From NCBI GenBank assembly GCA_022828125.1, contig JAJEJD010000020.1, forward strand, positions 124,001 through 188,000: a stretch of 64,000 bases of DNA. The letters are read 5' to 3'. The position numbers and the translations under genes are program-made. This document shows, piece after piece, positions 33,146-42,964 of this stretch (positions within the stretch are counted from its first letter, which is position 1; every line of letters starts with the position of its first letter). The notes under the pieces were generated by a model. The model searched no databases. It had not been told where the DNA came from and saw only the letters and a list, made by a program, of their open reading frames with translations. This stretch comes from a bacterium. Lineage in GTDB: Bacteria > UBA8248.

Positions 33146-33663
33146 TTGTTTTATTTTATATTATTCTCATTGTTCTGACCATCGTCCTGCATACGTCGGT
33201 GGCGGATTATTTCTCAATCTGGCTTGGCGCCAGACCAGACGCTATTCTCCTTACGACCGTTTTCCTGGGTCTGCATCGTGACAGGGAGACGGGACTCATC
33301 GGAGGATTCAGCCTTGGAATTGTTGAAGACGTCCTCTCCGGGGGCTTGCTGGGTTTCAACGCGCTCCTCAAAGGGCTGATTGGTCATTATACCGGCGGCC
33401 TGAAACCCAGCATGACGTCGCGCTTCATCGCCTTTCTCTGCACGGTTGTGTTTTTCGCTTCGATATTCAACATTCTGTTCTCTTTTCTTCTCGTAAAAAT
33501 TTTTCTGCCCTCTCAATTTTTGTCAGTCAGTTATTGGATAGACACCATCAAGACGGCAGGCCTTAACGTCGCTTTGGCGCCGTTCGTCATCAGCCTTCTG
33601 GGAAAGATAGAGGAAAAGGTGCTACCATCCGAAGCGGACACGCCATACCCGGAGCGACCCTGA
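33142..33663 (+). CDS. mreD: Rod-shape-determining protein MreD
   Basis: A 173-residue integral membrane protein with about five hydrophobic segments. They include IVLFYIILIVLTIVLHTSV at the N-terminus, then LGLHRDRETGLIGGFSLGIV with the family's conserved glycines, and FLCTVVFFASIFNILFSFLL. It starts at the ATG at 33142 overlapping the mreC stop. A longer frame in the same register, starting at 32485 inside mreC, is an artefact. Position between mreC and mrdA confirms the call. Confidence 0.94.
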   Translation: MIVLFYIILIVLTIVLHTSVADYFSIWLGARPDAILLTTVFLGLHRDRETGLIGGFSLGIVEDVLSGGLLGFNALLKGLIGHYTGGLKPSMTSRFIAFLCTVVFFASIFNILFSFLLVKIFLPSQFLSVSYWIDTIKTAGLNVALAPFVISLLGKIEEKVLPSEADTPYPERP

Positions 33664-33664
33664 G

Positions 33665-35566
33665 ATGAAAGATTTGCAACTCAATTCCAACCGCGCGACG
33701 AGCGATGCGTTCAAGCGCCGTGTCGTCATTCTCGGTATCTTTTTCGGCCTCATTCTTCTCGGCCTGTTCATCAGACTCTGGAACCTTCAGGTGATCCAGG
33801 GCGAAAAATTTCGAACCCTCTCAGAAGACAACCGGATCGCCTACCGACTCGTGCAAAGCCCGAGAGGCATGGTGTTCGACTCGAAAGGAGAACTGCTTGC
33901 GGACAACCGCGCCTCGTTCAACATTTATCTGATCCGGGAAGATGTGAAAGAATTGCAAGAGACCATTCGGCTGTTGGCTGAAATCACCGAACAACCTTTT
34001 GAGGAACTCTACAAAAGAACACGGGGTGCGAATCCCTTCCGGCCGTTTCTGATCAAAGCGGACATCAGCCGTAAAACCATGGCCTTTCTCGAAGAGCACA
34101 AGCCCGATTATCCGGGCGTATTCGTTCAGGTGACGCCCCTCAGGCAATACCCCTCAAGGCAGGAGGCAAGCCACCTTCTGGGGTATATGGGAGAGATCAG
34201 TAACCGTCAGTTGCAACGGCTGAAGAAACGAAACTATCGGCAGGGGGACATGCTCGGTCAATACGGCGTAGAGAGAACCCAGGAAAAATTTCTGCGTGGG
34301 CAAAGCGGCTTCAAGCAAGTGGAGGTAGACGCCTACGGAAGAGAACTGCGCGTCGTCCGCCCGTTCGTGGAAAAACCCGGGAACAACGTCTATCTGACGA
34401 TTGATATGGAGCTTCAGAAAAAAGCGGAGGAGTTGTTCGAAGCGCATGAGGGCAGCATCGTCATTCTCGACCCCTCGGACGGTGCGATTCTGGCCATGGT
34501 GAGCAAGCCGTCTTTCAATCCGAACATCTTCGCCAGCGGCATCGACGCCAAAAGCTGGAAAGGCCTCATGAAAGACCCGTTGAAACCACTCGAGAACCGG
34601 GCGATTCGAGGGCAATACCCCCCCGGTTCGATTTTCAAAATCGTAATGGGCTTTGCCGTTCTGAACGAGAAAATCGCGCGTTCGAATGAAAAAATCCATT
34701 GTCACGGCTCATTTCCATTCGGAAAAAGGATATTTCAAGACTGGAAGAAGGGGGGGCACGGACCCATCGACTTCATCCAATCCATAGCCCAAAGTTGCGA
34801 CGTCTACTACTACACGAACGGCCACAAGCTGGGCATCAAGAGAATCGCGCATTACTCGCGCATGTTCGGCCTGGGTTCACCCACCGGGTTCGGAGCCGCA
34901 GAAAAAGGGGGAGTCGTGCCGTCGGATGCCTGGAAGCGCCGTAGATTCAAGGAAAGATGGTATGAAGGTGAGACGATCAGCGTATCCATCGGCCAGGGCT
35001 TTAATCTCATCACTCCCATGCAGGCCGCCAACCTCATCGCCACCGTGGCGAACGGCGGACATCTGTGGAAACCCTACGCCGTGAAAAAAGTGCTGAGTCC
35101 CCGCGGAAAGACACTCTTCGAGTCCAGACCCCGACTCATTCGCAAAATTCCCATATCCCAAAAAATTTTCCGGAAAGTTCGAGAAGCGCTCAAAGAAGTC
35201 GTTCATGGCGAAAAGGGCACTGCGAAAAAAGCCCGGATGCCGGATATCCTTGTGGCGGGAAAGACGGGCACCGCCCAGACAGTCGACCTGAAATATACGG
35301 GCCGCAAGAAAAAACCCGAAGATTTGCCTCGAAAATTCAGGGACCATAGCTGGTTCGTCGCATTCGCCCCCTACGAAAATCCAACTATCGCTATCGCCAT
35401 TCTGGGAGAAAATGCCGGCAGGCCGGGGTCTTTCTTCGCCCCATACGCAAGAGAGTTGATTTCATTTTATCTCAAGAAAAACGAGCAGCGCATTCTGGCT
35501 TCGAACGAAACCCCTGAAGATAAACGGCTCTCCGCGAACAGCCGGGCTCCGGGAAATCGCAGATGA
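33665..35566 (+). CDS. mrdA: Penicillin-binding protein 2 (class B transpeptidase)
   Basis: A 633-residue class B PBP that cross-links peptidoglycan during elongation. It has an N-terminal anchor (about 20-40, ILGIFFGLILLGLFIRLW) and a dimerisation/pedestal domain starting at RIAYRLVQSPRGMVFD. The transpeptidase domain has the active site YPPGSIFKIVMG (S322, K325), SQ(S)C-type SIAQSCD and the KTG triad in VAGKTGTAQT. It follows mreD by a single base and overlaps rodA by four. Confidence 0.97.
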   Translation: MKDLQLNSNRATSDAFKRRVVILGIFFGLILLGLFIRLWNLQVIQGEKFRTLSEDNRIAYRLVQSPRGMVFDSKGELLADNRASFNIYLIREDVKELQETIRLLAEITEQPFEELYKRTRGANPFRPFLIKADISRKTMAFLEEHKPDYPGVFVQVTPLRQYPSRQEASHLLGYMGEISNRQLQRLKKRNYRQGDMLGQYGVERTQEKFLRGQSGFKQVEVDAYGRELRVVRPFVEKPGNNVYLTIDMELQKKAEELFEAHEGSIVILDPSDGAILAMVSKPSFNPNIFASGIDAKSWKGLMKDPLKPLENRAIRGQYPPGSIFKIVMGFAVLNEKIARSNEKIHCHGSFPFGKRIFQDWKKGGHGPIDFIQSIAQSCDVYYYTNGHKLGIKRIAHYSRMFGLGSPTGFGAAEKGGVVPSDAWKRRRFKERWYEGETISVSIGQGFNLITPMQAANLIATVANGGHLWKPYAVKKVLSPRGKTLFESRPRLIRKIPISQKIFRKVREALKEVVHGEKGTAKKARMPDILVAGKTGTAQTVDLKYTGRKKKPEDLPRKFRDHSWFVAFAPYENPTIAIAILGENAGRPGSFFAPYARELISFYLKKNEQRILASNETPEDKRLSANSRAPGNRR

Positions 35567-36705
35567 CGGGCATCGCTACTTCTCGATCTTCCCCGTTTCG
35601 GCGAGCCGTCTCGCAGATGGACTGGCTGCTCGTTCTGGCCACGATATTGCTTAGCTTGACGGGCATCTACATGATCTACAGCGCCATCCATTCCAACCCC
35701 GTTTTCCTGAAAAACTCCCTGCACCTCAGACAAGCGCTGTGGTCATCCATTGGATTATGCGTGCTGCTCTCCATCCTATTTTTCGATTACCACTTCTTTA
35801 CGCGATGGGCCTATTTCTTTTACGCCCTCGTCATCGTTCTACTCATCGCCGTCCTCTTCTCAGGACAAGTGGTCGGCGGCTCGAAACGCTGGCTCGTTTT
35901 CGGCCCCTTGCGACTGCAACCCTCCGAGCTTGCGCGTCTGGCGGTCATCCTCGTACTGGCCAGATATTTCGGCTCCCGCGTAGAAGAAGAGCCTATGGGC
36001 TTCAAGGAACTCATTCCGGCGCTTTTAATGGCGCTCGCGCCCGTGCTGCTGATTATCCGACAACCCGATTTGGGCACCGGCCTCACGGTTTTCCTGATAG
36101 CGGGAGTAATGGCTCTCGCCGTTGGCATCAAGAAAAGAGTCATCATCACCATCGGAACCGCAGCGGTCGCGTGCGCACCTCTGGGCTGGTTGTTTCTCAA
36201 GGAATATCAACGCCGCCGGATTTTGACGCTTTTCAACCCCGACGCCGACCCCCTCGGCGCCGGGTACCAAAGCATGCAAAGCATCATCGCCGTCGGCAGC
36301 GGGGAAATATGGGGCAAAGGACTTCTCCAGGGAACCCAGAGCAGGCTCCATTTCCTGCCGGAGAAACATACCGATTTCATTTTCTCCGTCCTGAGTGAAG
36401 AACTGGGTTTTATCGGCAGCATCACGGTGTTGGCGTTGTTCTTCATTTTCATTCTGCGGTGTCTGATCACAGCGCTGAACGCCGCCGACAAGGAAGGCGC
36501 CCTGCTCGCCATAGGCGTCACCACGGCGTTTTTCCTCTACGTCATCTTCAACATCGGGATGACGCTCGGTTTGATGCCCATCGTCGGAATCCCGCTTCCA
36601 CTGGTCAGCTACGGAGGGAGCGCCTCTATTTCCTCTTTCATCGCCATAGGCCTGGTCTTGAACGTCGGCGTGAGGAGGAGAAGCCTCTCTTCCATGTTCA
36701 GCTAA
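35563..36705 (+). CDS. rodA: Peptidoglycan glycosyltransferase RodA (SEDS family)
   Basis: A 380-residue SEDS membrane protein with about ten hydrophobic segments. Family signatures are GSKRWLVFGPLRLQPSELAR (about 107-126), the conserved aspartate loop PDADPLGAGYQSMQSIIAVG (226-245), and the C-terminal GIPLPLVSYGGSASISSFIA. It polymerises lipid II with PBP2 in the elongasome. Its start overlaps the mrdA stop (ATGA). This is the last gene of the shape operon; the next gene is convergent with only 6 bases between. Confidence 0.97.
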   Translation: MTGIATSRSSPFRRAVSQMDWLLVLATILLSLTGIYMIYSAIHSNPVFLKNSLHLRQALWSSIGLCVLLSILFFDYHFFTRWAYFFYALVIVLLIAVLFSGQVVGGSKRWLVFGPLRLQPSELARLAVILVLARYFGSRVEEEPMGFKELIPALLMALAPVLLIIRQPDLGTGLTVFLIAGVMALAVGIKKRVIITIGTAAVACAPLGWLFLKEYQRRRILTLFNPDADPLGAGYQSMQSIIAVGSGEIWGKGLLQGTQSRLHFLPEKHTDFIFSVLSEELGFIGSITVLALFFIFILRCLITALNAADKEGALLAIGVTTAFFLYVIFNIGMTLGLMPIVGIPLPLVSYGGSASISSFIAIGLVLNVGVRRRSLSSMFS

Positions 36706-36711
36706 CCTCCC

Positions 36712-38175
36712 CTATTCCCCGTACTCATTCTCTCCCGGGGGCGGAGACGCGAAACTGTTCCCGATGGCGATCACGGCGTCGCGACCGCCGTGCTGCTCGA
36801 CCAGCGCCGCCTGCTCCGTTTTTGCGCGCCTGTCCACCTCATCGGGGTCGAGGATGTCGAAAAGCCGCGCTTTCAGATCTGTGAGAACAGCCTGATGGGC
36901 AGAGCTTCGGGAGAGGTCGCGGCGTTCTTCGGGGTCGTTCTCCAGATCGAAGAGTTCGGGTTCGTGTCCCACGTAGTGGATATACTTGTAGCGTCCGCGG
37001 CGAATCATGAACAATCCCGTCTTGGCGCCGAGCGCGTGGAATTCACTGAAAACCTCGCGCTCGGGCTGGTCGGGTTCGTTCGCGATGCGGAACAGGGAGT
37101 CACCATGCAACGGCATTTCGTCATGGCCCTCGAGCAATCCAGCGCAATCGAGCGCCGTGGGATACAGATCGATGAGCGAGACCGGCGTCCGCGATACCTT
37201 GCCTCCCGAAACGTCCGGGCCCGAGACGATAAGAGGCACGGCAACGGACTCCTCATACATCGTGGATTTCCCCCAAAGGCCGCGCTCGCCCAGGTTGTCT
37301 CCATGATCACTGGCGAAGAGCACCCTCGTATTGTCCCTGAAACCCGATTCTTCCAGGGTTTTCAGGATTTTTCCGACGTTCGAATCCACAAAGCTGACCA
37401 TGGCGAAATATGACGCGAGAGCGACCCGCCGCTTGTGGTCGTCAAAATAATCGTCGTACGGAGCACATTCGTGAAGCGCCGCAATCCAGGGATGCCAGTC
37501 GTAACCACCCGAGGGGTGCGGCCTGGGCAGCGGGATGTCTTCGAGCGGGTAAAGATCGTAAAACTCGGGCGGCCCAATGAAGGGAAAATGCGGACACGTG
37601 AGGGAGACGAACAACGCCCATGGCCGCCCACCATCTTCAGCCGCTTGCCCGGCTATCCACTCACAGGCCAAATCGGTGACTTGACCGTCATAGGCGATAT
37701 ACTTGGAGTCTCCCGGCCCGATGCGCTCGGCCATCCACTCCGGGTGATTCCTGGGCGGCAGGCCCTTCTCGTCGCGAACCGCGCTGTGGATATCACCTAT
37801 TCCACCTTTTGGCAGATGCAGTGGGATAATCTGCTCGTCGAAGCCGACGGGAACCTCGGCGTTTCGGTAATGGAGCTTGCCGACAGAGGTGGTTCTCACC
37901 CCGGCTTCCTGAAGCCGGTGGCCCCAACTCGGGGGCTCTCCCTCGTAGGGGTGGGCATTGTCCCAGGCGCTGATTTCATGCACGTACTTCCCCGTGGCGA
38001 AACTCGCACGAGCCGGCACGCAGATGGGGCAGTTCGTATAGGCGCTCTCGAAGCGCGTGCCCGAAGCAGCGAGCGCATCGATGTTCGGCGTTTTGACGAT
38101 TGGATGCCCATAGCAACCCATGATCTTTTGGGTGTGCTCATCGTCCATCAAGAGCAAGAAATTCATCGGTTCCAT
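36712..38175 (-). CDS. Sulfatase of the alkaline-phosphatase superfamily
   Basis: A 487-residue type I sulfatase. The formylglycine signature CVPARASFATG places the modified cysteine at about C52, and metal ligands appear in LLLMDDEHTQ at the N-terminus and FASDHGDNLGE in the middle. There is no signal peptide, so it is probably cytoplasmic. The Cys-type signature requires a formylglycine-generating enzyme or an anaerobic sulfatase-maturing radical SAM enzyme. Neither is next to it. The substrate could be a sulfated sugar, a choline ester or a phosphonate-like compound. Its stop is 7 bases from rodA's, on the opposite strand. Confidence 0.92.
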   Translation of the reverse strand: MEPMNFLLLMDDEHTQKIMGCYGHPIVKTPNIDALAASGTRFESAYTNCPICVPARASFATGKYVHEISAWDNAHPYEGEPPSWGHRLQEAGVRTTSVGKLHYRNAEVPVGFDEQIIPLHLPKGGIGDIHSAVRDEKGLPPRNHPEWMAERIGPGDSKYIAYDGQVTDLACEWIAGQAAEDGGRPWALFVSLTCPHFPFIGPPEFYDLYPLEDIPLPRPHPSGGYDWHPWIAALHECAPYDDYFDDHKRRVALASYFAMVSFVDSNVGKILKTLEESGFRDNTRVLFASDHGDNLGERGLWGKSTMYEESVAVPLIVSGPDVSGGKVSRTPVSLIDLYPTALDCAGLLEGHDEMPLHGDSLFRIANEPDQPEREVFSEFHALGAKTGLFMIRRGRYKYIHYVGHEPELFDLENDPEERRDLSRSSAHQAVLTDLKARLFDILDPDEVDRRAKTEQAALVEQHGGRDAVIAIGNSFASPPPGENEYGE

Positions 38176-38494
38176 CTATGAGACTCCCTGAATTGATTAG
38201 AAATGATCAAGAATTCGCAAAATCATATCCCCAAATACACCGAATTGGGAAATACCCTCCCCTCCCAAATTACGGCGAAACTCTCTCACTCATTTTGGCT
38301 ATCAACACGCGTGCCCATGCGTATTCAAACGAGACGGCTCGGGTATACGGATTTGTCCCGGTTGCCAATTCCTTCGGTTTCCGTCATTATAAGAGATTGG
38401 TTCGCCCAGACCCCCAATAGGCGCAGGTCGGGGACCCTAAAAATGAATATATGCCTCACCGCATATGGCGAGAGGCTTTAACAGGTTGATTACA
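38176..38494. other. Intergenic region upstream of the radical SAM/DUF2344 gene
   Basis: About 320 bases between divergent starts. I see no supportable gene: an 80-residue plus-strand frame lacks a ribosome-binding site. Near the end an imperfect hairpin (GCCTC...GAGGC, about 38453-38476) lies just before the ribosome-binding site of the next gene. TTATAA near 38389 could be a -10, but the -35 spacing is poor. Confidence 0.45.
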
Positions 38495-41317
38495 ATGAAT
38501 TTAGACTACGCACGGGACGTATTCCCATTCGTCCAGAAACCTTCGCGTTATCTGGGGAACGAGGTCAATTCCATCCATAAAGACCTCACCGGGGTGAAGA
38601 ACCGCGTCGCCCTCGCATTCCCGGATACCTATGAAGTCGGCATGTCGCATAACGGCATCCGCATAATCTATCACCTCCTGAACGAGTTTGAAGACGTAGC
38701 CGCCGAGCGGGTTTTTCTCCCCTGGGATGATTTTGAAACCATCCTGAGGAGCAAGAACGCGCTTCTGGCCACGCTGGAGAGCAGAACGCCCGTCCGGGAA
38801 TTCCATATTCTGGGAATATCGCTCCTCTATGAGCTTGCCGCCAGCAACATCGTCTTGCTGCTCGATCTGGCCGGCATCCCCAGACGAGCCGGCCAAAGGC
38901 GGAGAGAAGACCCGCTCGTCATCGCGGGCGGCCCCGTAACGTTCAACGTAGAGCCGATGGCGCCTTTCTTCGACGCCGTCGCCCTCGGAGACGGAGAAGA
39001 GCTTTTCCCCGAAGTCATCAAGGTCCACGAAAGGTGGCGTGAGACGAACGCTCCGAGAGAAGCGCTTCTGGAGATGCTCGAAGAGATTGACGGGATTTAC
39101 GTTCCGGGTCGATACGTTGTCGAACACGAGCCCGACGGCGAGGTGAAGAGCTTCCATCACGTCAGCGGGCATCAGGAGCCCGTATTGGCGCGCGTATTGG
39201 AGGATTTGAACGATTCGCCCCACCCCACGCAGCCGGTCATCCCCTACACCCAGGTGGTGCACGACCGGGTGACGCTCGAGGTGCAGCGTGGGTGCACGAG
39301 GGGATGCCGCTTTTGTCACGCGGGCATGGTCTACCGCCCCGTTCGGGACCGAGAGCCGCACAAGGTCCTCCAACTCGCCGAGGAATCCCTCCAGAACACA
39401 GGCTATGAGGAAATCAGCCTCTCATCGCTTTGCATCGCCGACTATCAGCCCTTAAAGGGCCTTGTACCCCGCATGATGGAGCGCCTCGCTCCCATGCAGA
39501 CCTCCATCTCCCTGCCGTCGCTTCGCGTCGGAGCCATGAGTCCGGGTCTCCTGGCCCAGATTGCGCGGGTGCGCCGCACGGGCTTCACCCTCGTGCCGGA
39601 GGCGGGCAGTGAGCGTCTGCGCAACGTCATCAACAAGGTACTGACCGAGGCGGACCTCAAGCGGAACCTTCAGGACATCCTCGATACCGGCTGGCCGGGC
39701 GTAAAATTCTACTTCATGCTCGGACTTCCCACCGAAAATTTCGAAGATTTGCAGGAAATGGCGGACATGCTCTCCTCCTGCATGAAAATGCGTTCGAGAA
39801 AAACGGGCGAGCCGTTCCGCTTCATCAACGTCAGCCTTTCCACTTTCGTGCCGAAACCCCATACGCCCTTCCAGTGGTTCCCCCAGAACACCAAAGAGGA
39901 AATCAAGGCGAAACTCGATTTCATCAAGCGCGCCGTGCCCGATCGGCGGATCAAGCTGCACTGGTCGAACCCCGAGCACAGTTTTCTGGAAGCGGTCATA
40001 TCGAAAGGCGACCGCCGCCAGGCGGACGTCATCGAGACGGCGGTCGACATGGGATGCAAATTCGACGGCTGGATGGAGTTTTTCGATTACGAGAAGTGGA
40101 TGGCCGCCTTTGAAACCCATGACCTCGACCCGGAATGGTACGCTTACCGCGATATACCCGAAGATGCGTCGCTGCCCTGGGATCACCTCGACTGCGGGGT
40201 CACCAAGGAGTACCAGCTCGCCGACTGGAAGCGCTCCCTGCGCGAGGTCACCATCGGCGATTGCCGCTATGAGGCGTGCGGCCAATGCGGCATTCTGGAT
40301 AAATACAAGGGCATCAAATACCACTACGAAAAACCCATGCCCGAGATGAACTCCCCTCTCCCGGTCATCAACGCGCCCTCACAAGCGGGCAAGATGATTC
40401 AAGCGGCGGATTTGCCGCCAGGGAAAGACGTAGCCCCTGCCGAGCCGGTGGAACTCGCTATCGCCAAGGCCCGGCCTGAGGCGCAGCGCCCCAGGCAGAG
40501 GAGGCGCAAGAGCGCCGCCCGGGAGTCCGGTCCCGTGCCGGTGGGTTTCGAGGACGCACACGACGACAATCCCGGCCTCGCCGAAGAACAACCCGACGCG
40601 CCCGTACGCAAGTTCAGGTTTATCTACGAAAAATCCGGAGACCTGCGCTTTTTGAGCCACCTGGAGATTCTGAGAACCTTTATCCGCGCCATCCAGCGCG
40701 CGGGCTATCGCCTGGAACATTCCAGAGGCTTCAATCCGCACCCGAAGATCGTCTTCTCCCATGCGCTTCCCGTAGGCGTGGAAAGCCGCGCGGAAGTGGT
40801 GGATTTCTCGCTTTTGGAGGGCAACGGAAAAATCCGGTTGCGCGATTTATTCAAAAACCTCAAACGAGAACTCCCGCGAGGCCTAAGGCCCCGCTCGGGA
40901 TGGCGCATCGAGGGGAAAGTGCCCTCATCCGCCAATGCGCTCAGCGCCGCAACTTATGAAATATCCTTGTTCCGAAAAGATCTGGACTCGCCCGAGACGC
41001 CGGATTCACAGGTCAGAACCATCATCGAAGCGTTCATGGATGAGAAAAGCATTGAAATTACGCGCGAGCACAAGGGAAAGATAAAACATTTCGACGCACG
41101 GCCGTCCATCATGCGATTTTCGCTCGAATCATCGGCGGACGCCGTCATACGCCTGCACCTCACAGTGCGCTATGGAGACGGCGTGAAACCGAAGGTAACG
41201 GAAATTCTGGCCAGATGTTTCGGGTTGTCTCCCGAGGCGTGCCTGAGAGCCCGGATTCAGAAAATTTCCGTCCAATGGAGAGCGGGAGCTTCCCGCGCGA
41301 CAGAATATGCCGTCTGA
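38495..41317 (+). CDS. B12-binding-type radical SAM protein fused to a DUF2344 domain
   Basis: A 940-residue protein. The N-terminal third resembles a B12-binding-like domain (ALAFPDTYEVGMSHNGIRII). The radical SAM core has GCTRGCRFCHAGMVYRPVR near residues 265-283 with CxxxCxxC. The C-terminal 220 residues (from KFRFIYEKSGDLRFLSHLE) are the DUF2344 domain, a separate gene in some bacteria. The last bases overlap the RNase G gene by 11. The pairing with rng is common, so a role in rRNA or tRNA maturation has been suspected, but the reaction is unproven. I choose the ATG at 38495, with AGG 9 bases upstream, over the ATG at 38465. Confidence 0.93.
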   Translation: MNLDYARDVFPFVQKPSRYLGNEVNSIHKDLTGVKNRVALAFPDTYEVGMSHNGIRIIYHLLNEFEDVAAERVFLPWDDFETILRSKNALLATLESRTPVREFHILGISLLYELAASNIVLLLDLAGIPRRAGQRRREDPLVIAGGPVTFNVEPMAPFFDAVALGDGEELFPEVIKVHERWRETNAPREALLEMLEEIDGIYVPGRYVVEHEPDGEVKSFHHVSGHQEPVLARVLEDLNDSPHPTQPVIPYTQVVHDRVTLEVQRGCTRGCRFCHAGMVYRPVRDREPHKVLQLAEESLQNTGYEEISLSSLCIADYQPLKGLVPRMMERLAPMQTSISLPSLRVGAMSPGLLAQIARVRRTGFTLVPEAGSERLRNVINKVLTEADLKRNLQDILDTGWPGVKFYFMLGLPTENFEDLQEMADMLSSCMKMRSRKTGEPFRFINVSLSTFVPKPHTPFQWFPQNTKEEIKAKLDFIKRAVPDRRIKLHWSNPEHSFLEAVISKGDRRQADVIETAVDMGCKFDGWMEFFDYEKWMAAFETHDLDPEWYAYRDIPEDASLPWDHLDCGVTKEYQLADWKRSLREVTIGDCRYEACGQCGILDKYKGIKYHYEKPMPEMNSPLPVINAPSQAGKMIQAADLPPGKDVAPAEPVELAIAKARPEAQRPRQRRRKSAARESGPVPVGFEDAHDDNPGLAEEQPDAPVRKFRFIYEKSGDLRFLSHLEILRTFIRAIQRAGYRLEHSRGFNPHPKIVFSHALPVGVESRAEVVDFSLLEGNGKIRLRDLFKNLKRELPRGLRPRSGWRIEGKVPSSANALSAATYEISLFRKDLDSPETPDSQVRTIIEAFMDEKSIEITREHKGKIKHFDARPSIMRFSLESSADAVIRLHLTVRYGDGVKPKVTEILARCFGLSPEACLRARIQKISVQWRAGASRATEYAV

Positions 41318-42914
41318 AATCGTCGTAAACGCCGAGCCATTCGAGACGCGCGTTGCCCTGCTCGAAAACGGGGTGGCGGCCGAGCTCTATATCGAGCGTG
41401 AAAGCGGAAAAAGCATCGTCGGCAATATCTATAAGGGGAAAGTGACCAAAGTGCTGCCGGGAATGCAGGCGGCCTTCGTGGACATCGGGCTGGAAAAGGC
41501 GGGCTTTCTCTACGTGAGCGACGTCGACACCATCGAGTCCATCGAGAACTACAGGAAACTGGCGGCCGAACAATCAGAAGACGACGATGACCTCGATTTT
41601 GAAAGCAACGATTTCAGCAACGGGGACGCTCACGAAGGCGACAAGGACGAGCAGCAAAACGGCTCGCACCGAAACCTCATCGGGAGACGCCCGCGCCGGT
41701 GGGAGGAAGAACGCCACATCGAGGACCTGCTCAAAGACGGGCAGGACGTCATCGTCCAGGTCAGCAAGGAGCCCCTGGGCACCAAAGGCTCCCGACTGAC
41801 GAGCTACATCACCCTGCCCGGCCGGTACGTGGTCTATATGCCCACGATCAAGCAAATCGGCATCAGCAGGCGAATCGAGAACGAAGATGAGCGAAAAAGG
41901 CTCAAGAAACTGGTGCGCAAAAACCGCCAGCCCGGAGCCGGATATATCGTCCGCACGGCGAGCGAAACCATGCCGGCCCAGGATATCGAAGCCAACGTGA
42001 ATTTTCTCCACGCGCTCTGGGAAGATATTCTTTTCAAAAACGAATCGGCTCCCGCGCCGTCCCGGATTCATTCGAACCTGAACATCATAGAGCGGACCGT
42101 AAGGGATTTGTTCAATTCCTCCGTCGACAGGATGATCATCGACGACAAGGAACAATACCTGAAAACCAGGGAGTTTATACAAAGCTATTACCCGCATCTG
42201 GTTCCCAAGCTCCAGCACTATGACGGCGATGAACCGATATTCGATTATTTCGGCGTGGAACTCGAACTCGAACGCGCGCTCGGGCAGCGCGTGTGGCTGC
42301 GCAACGGCGGCTACATCGTGATCGATCAAACCGAGGCGCTTACGACGATCGACGTCAACACCGGACGATACGTGGGCAAGAAGAGCCCGGAGGAGACGAT
42401 CCTCGAAACGAACCTGGAAGCGGTGCGGGAAATCGTATCCCAGTTGCGCCTGCGGAACCTGGGCGGAATCATCATCGTCGATTTCATCGACATGGAAAAA
42501 GAAGAGAACAAGGAAAAGGTATTCAACACCTTCAAGGAGGAGCTCAGAAAAGACCGCTCGCGCACAAACATCTTGAAGATAAGCGAGCTGGGGCTCGTCG
42601 AGATGACCCGAAAGCGCGTCCGGGACAGCATCCAGAGAACACTCTGCACTGCATGCCCCTATTGCGAAGGGCGCGGACAGGTGAAATCCGCGATCTCGGT
42701 GAGCTATGAAGCCATGCGGGAAGTGCGCAGAATGAGAAGAGCACACAAGGACGCCGCAAAATTCCTCATCAACGTCCACCCCGTGGTCGTGGATATCCTC
42801 CTCGATGAAGAAAGAAGGCACGTGGAAGAACTCGAAAATCTGCTCAACATACAACTCGTCATCAAAGGCGATGCCGAACTGCATCGCGAAGGCTTCGAGG
42901 TCGTTCGGCTGTAA
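41307..42914 (+). CDS. rng: Ribonuclease G/E family endoribonuclease
   Basis: A 535-residue RNase E/G catalytic module without the long RNase E scaffold, so closer to RNase G. The S1 RNA-binding domain (about 35-140) is interrupted by a very acidic insertion of roughly 30 residues (SEDDDDLDFESND and following, about 90-125). The catalytic aspartates are in TTIDVNTGRYVGKK and IIVDFIDMEKEENK, and the zinc-link CPYCEGRG lies near 450. It processes the 5' end of 16S rRNA and degrades mRNA. It overlaps the preceding radical SAM gene by 11 bases. Confidence 0.95.
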   Translation: MPSEIVVNAEPFETRVALLENGVAAELYIERESGKSIVGNIYKGKVTKVLPGMQAAFVDIGLEKAGFLYVSDVDTIESIENYRKLAAEQSEDDDDLDFESNDFSNGDAHEGDKDEQQNGSHRNLIGRRPRRWEEERHIEDLLKDGQDVIVQVSKEPLGTKGSRLTSYITLPGRYVVYMPTIKQIGISRRIENEDERKRLKKLVRKNRQPGAGYIVRTASETMPAQDIEANVNFLHALWEDILFKNESAPAPSRIHSNLNIIERTVRDLFNSSVDRMIIDDKEQYLKTREFIQSYYPHLVPKLQHYDGDEPIFDYFGVELELERALGQRVWLRNGGYIVIDQTEALTTIDVNTGRYVGKKSPEETILETNLEAVREIVSQLRLRNLGGIIIVDFIDMEKEENKEKVFNTFKEELRKDRSRTNILKISELGLVEMTRKRVRDSIQRTLCTACPYCEGRGQVKSAISVSYEAMREVRRMRRAHKDAAKFLINVHPVVVDILLDEERRHVEELENLLNIQLVIKGDAELHREGFEVVRL

Positions 42915-42964
42915 GGAGGCGCACCGCTTTTTTCTGTGATTTTGCCGCCCTGAGGACAGAAGAT

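Noticed and set aside
32485-33663. MreD with a 219-residue N-terminal extension
   Set aside because: The extension is the out-of-frame reading of mreC. The ATG at 33142 overlapping the mreC stop is the natural start.
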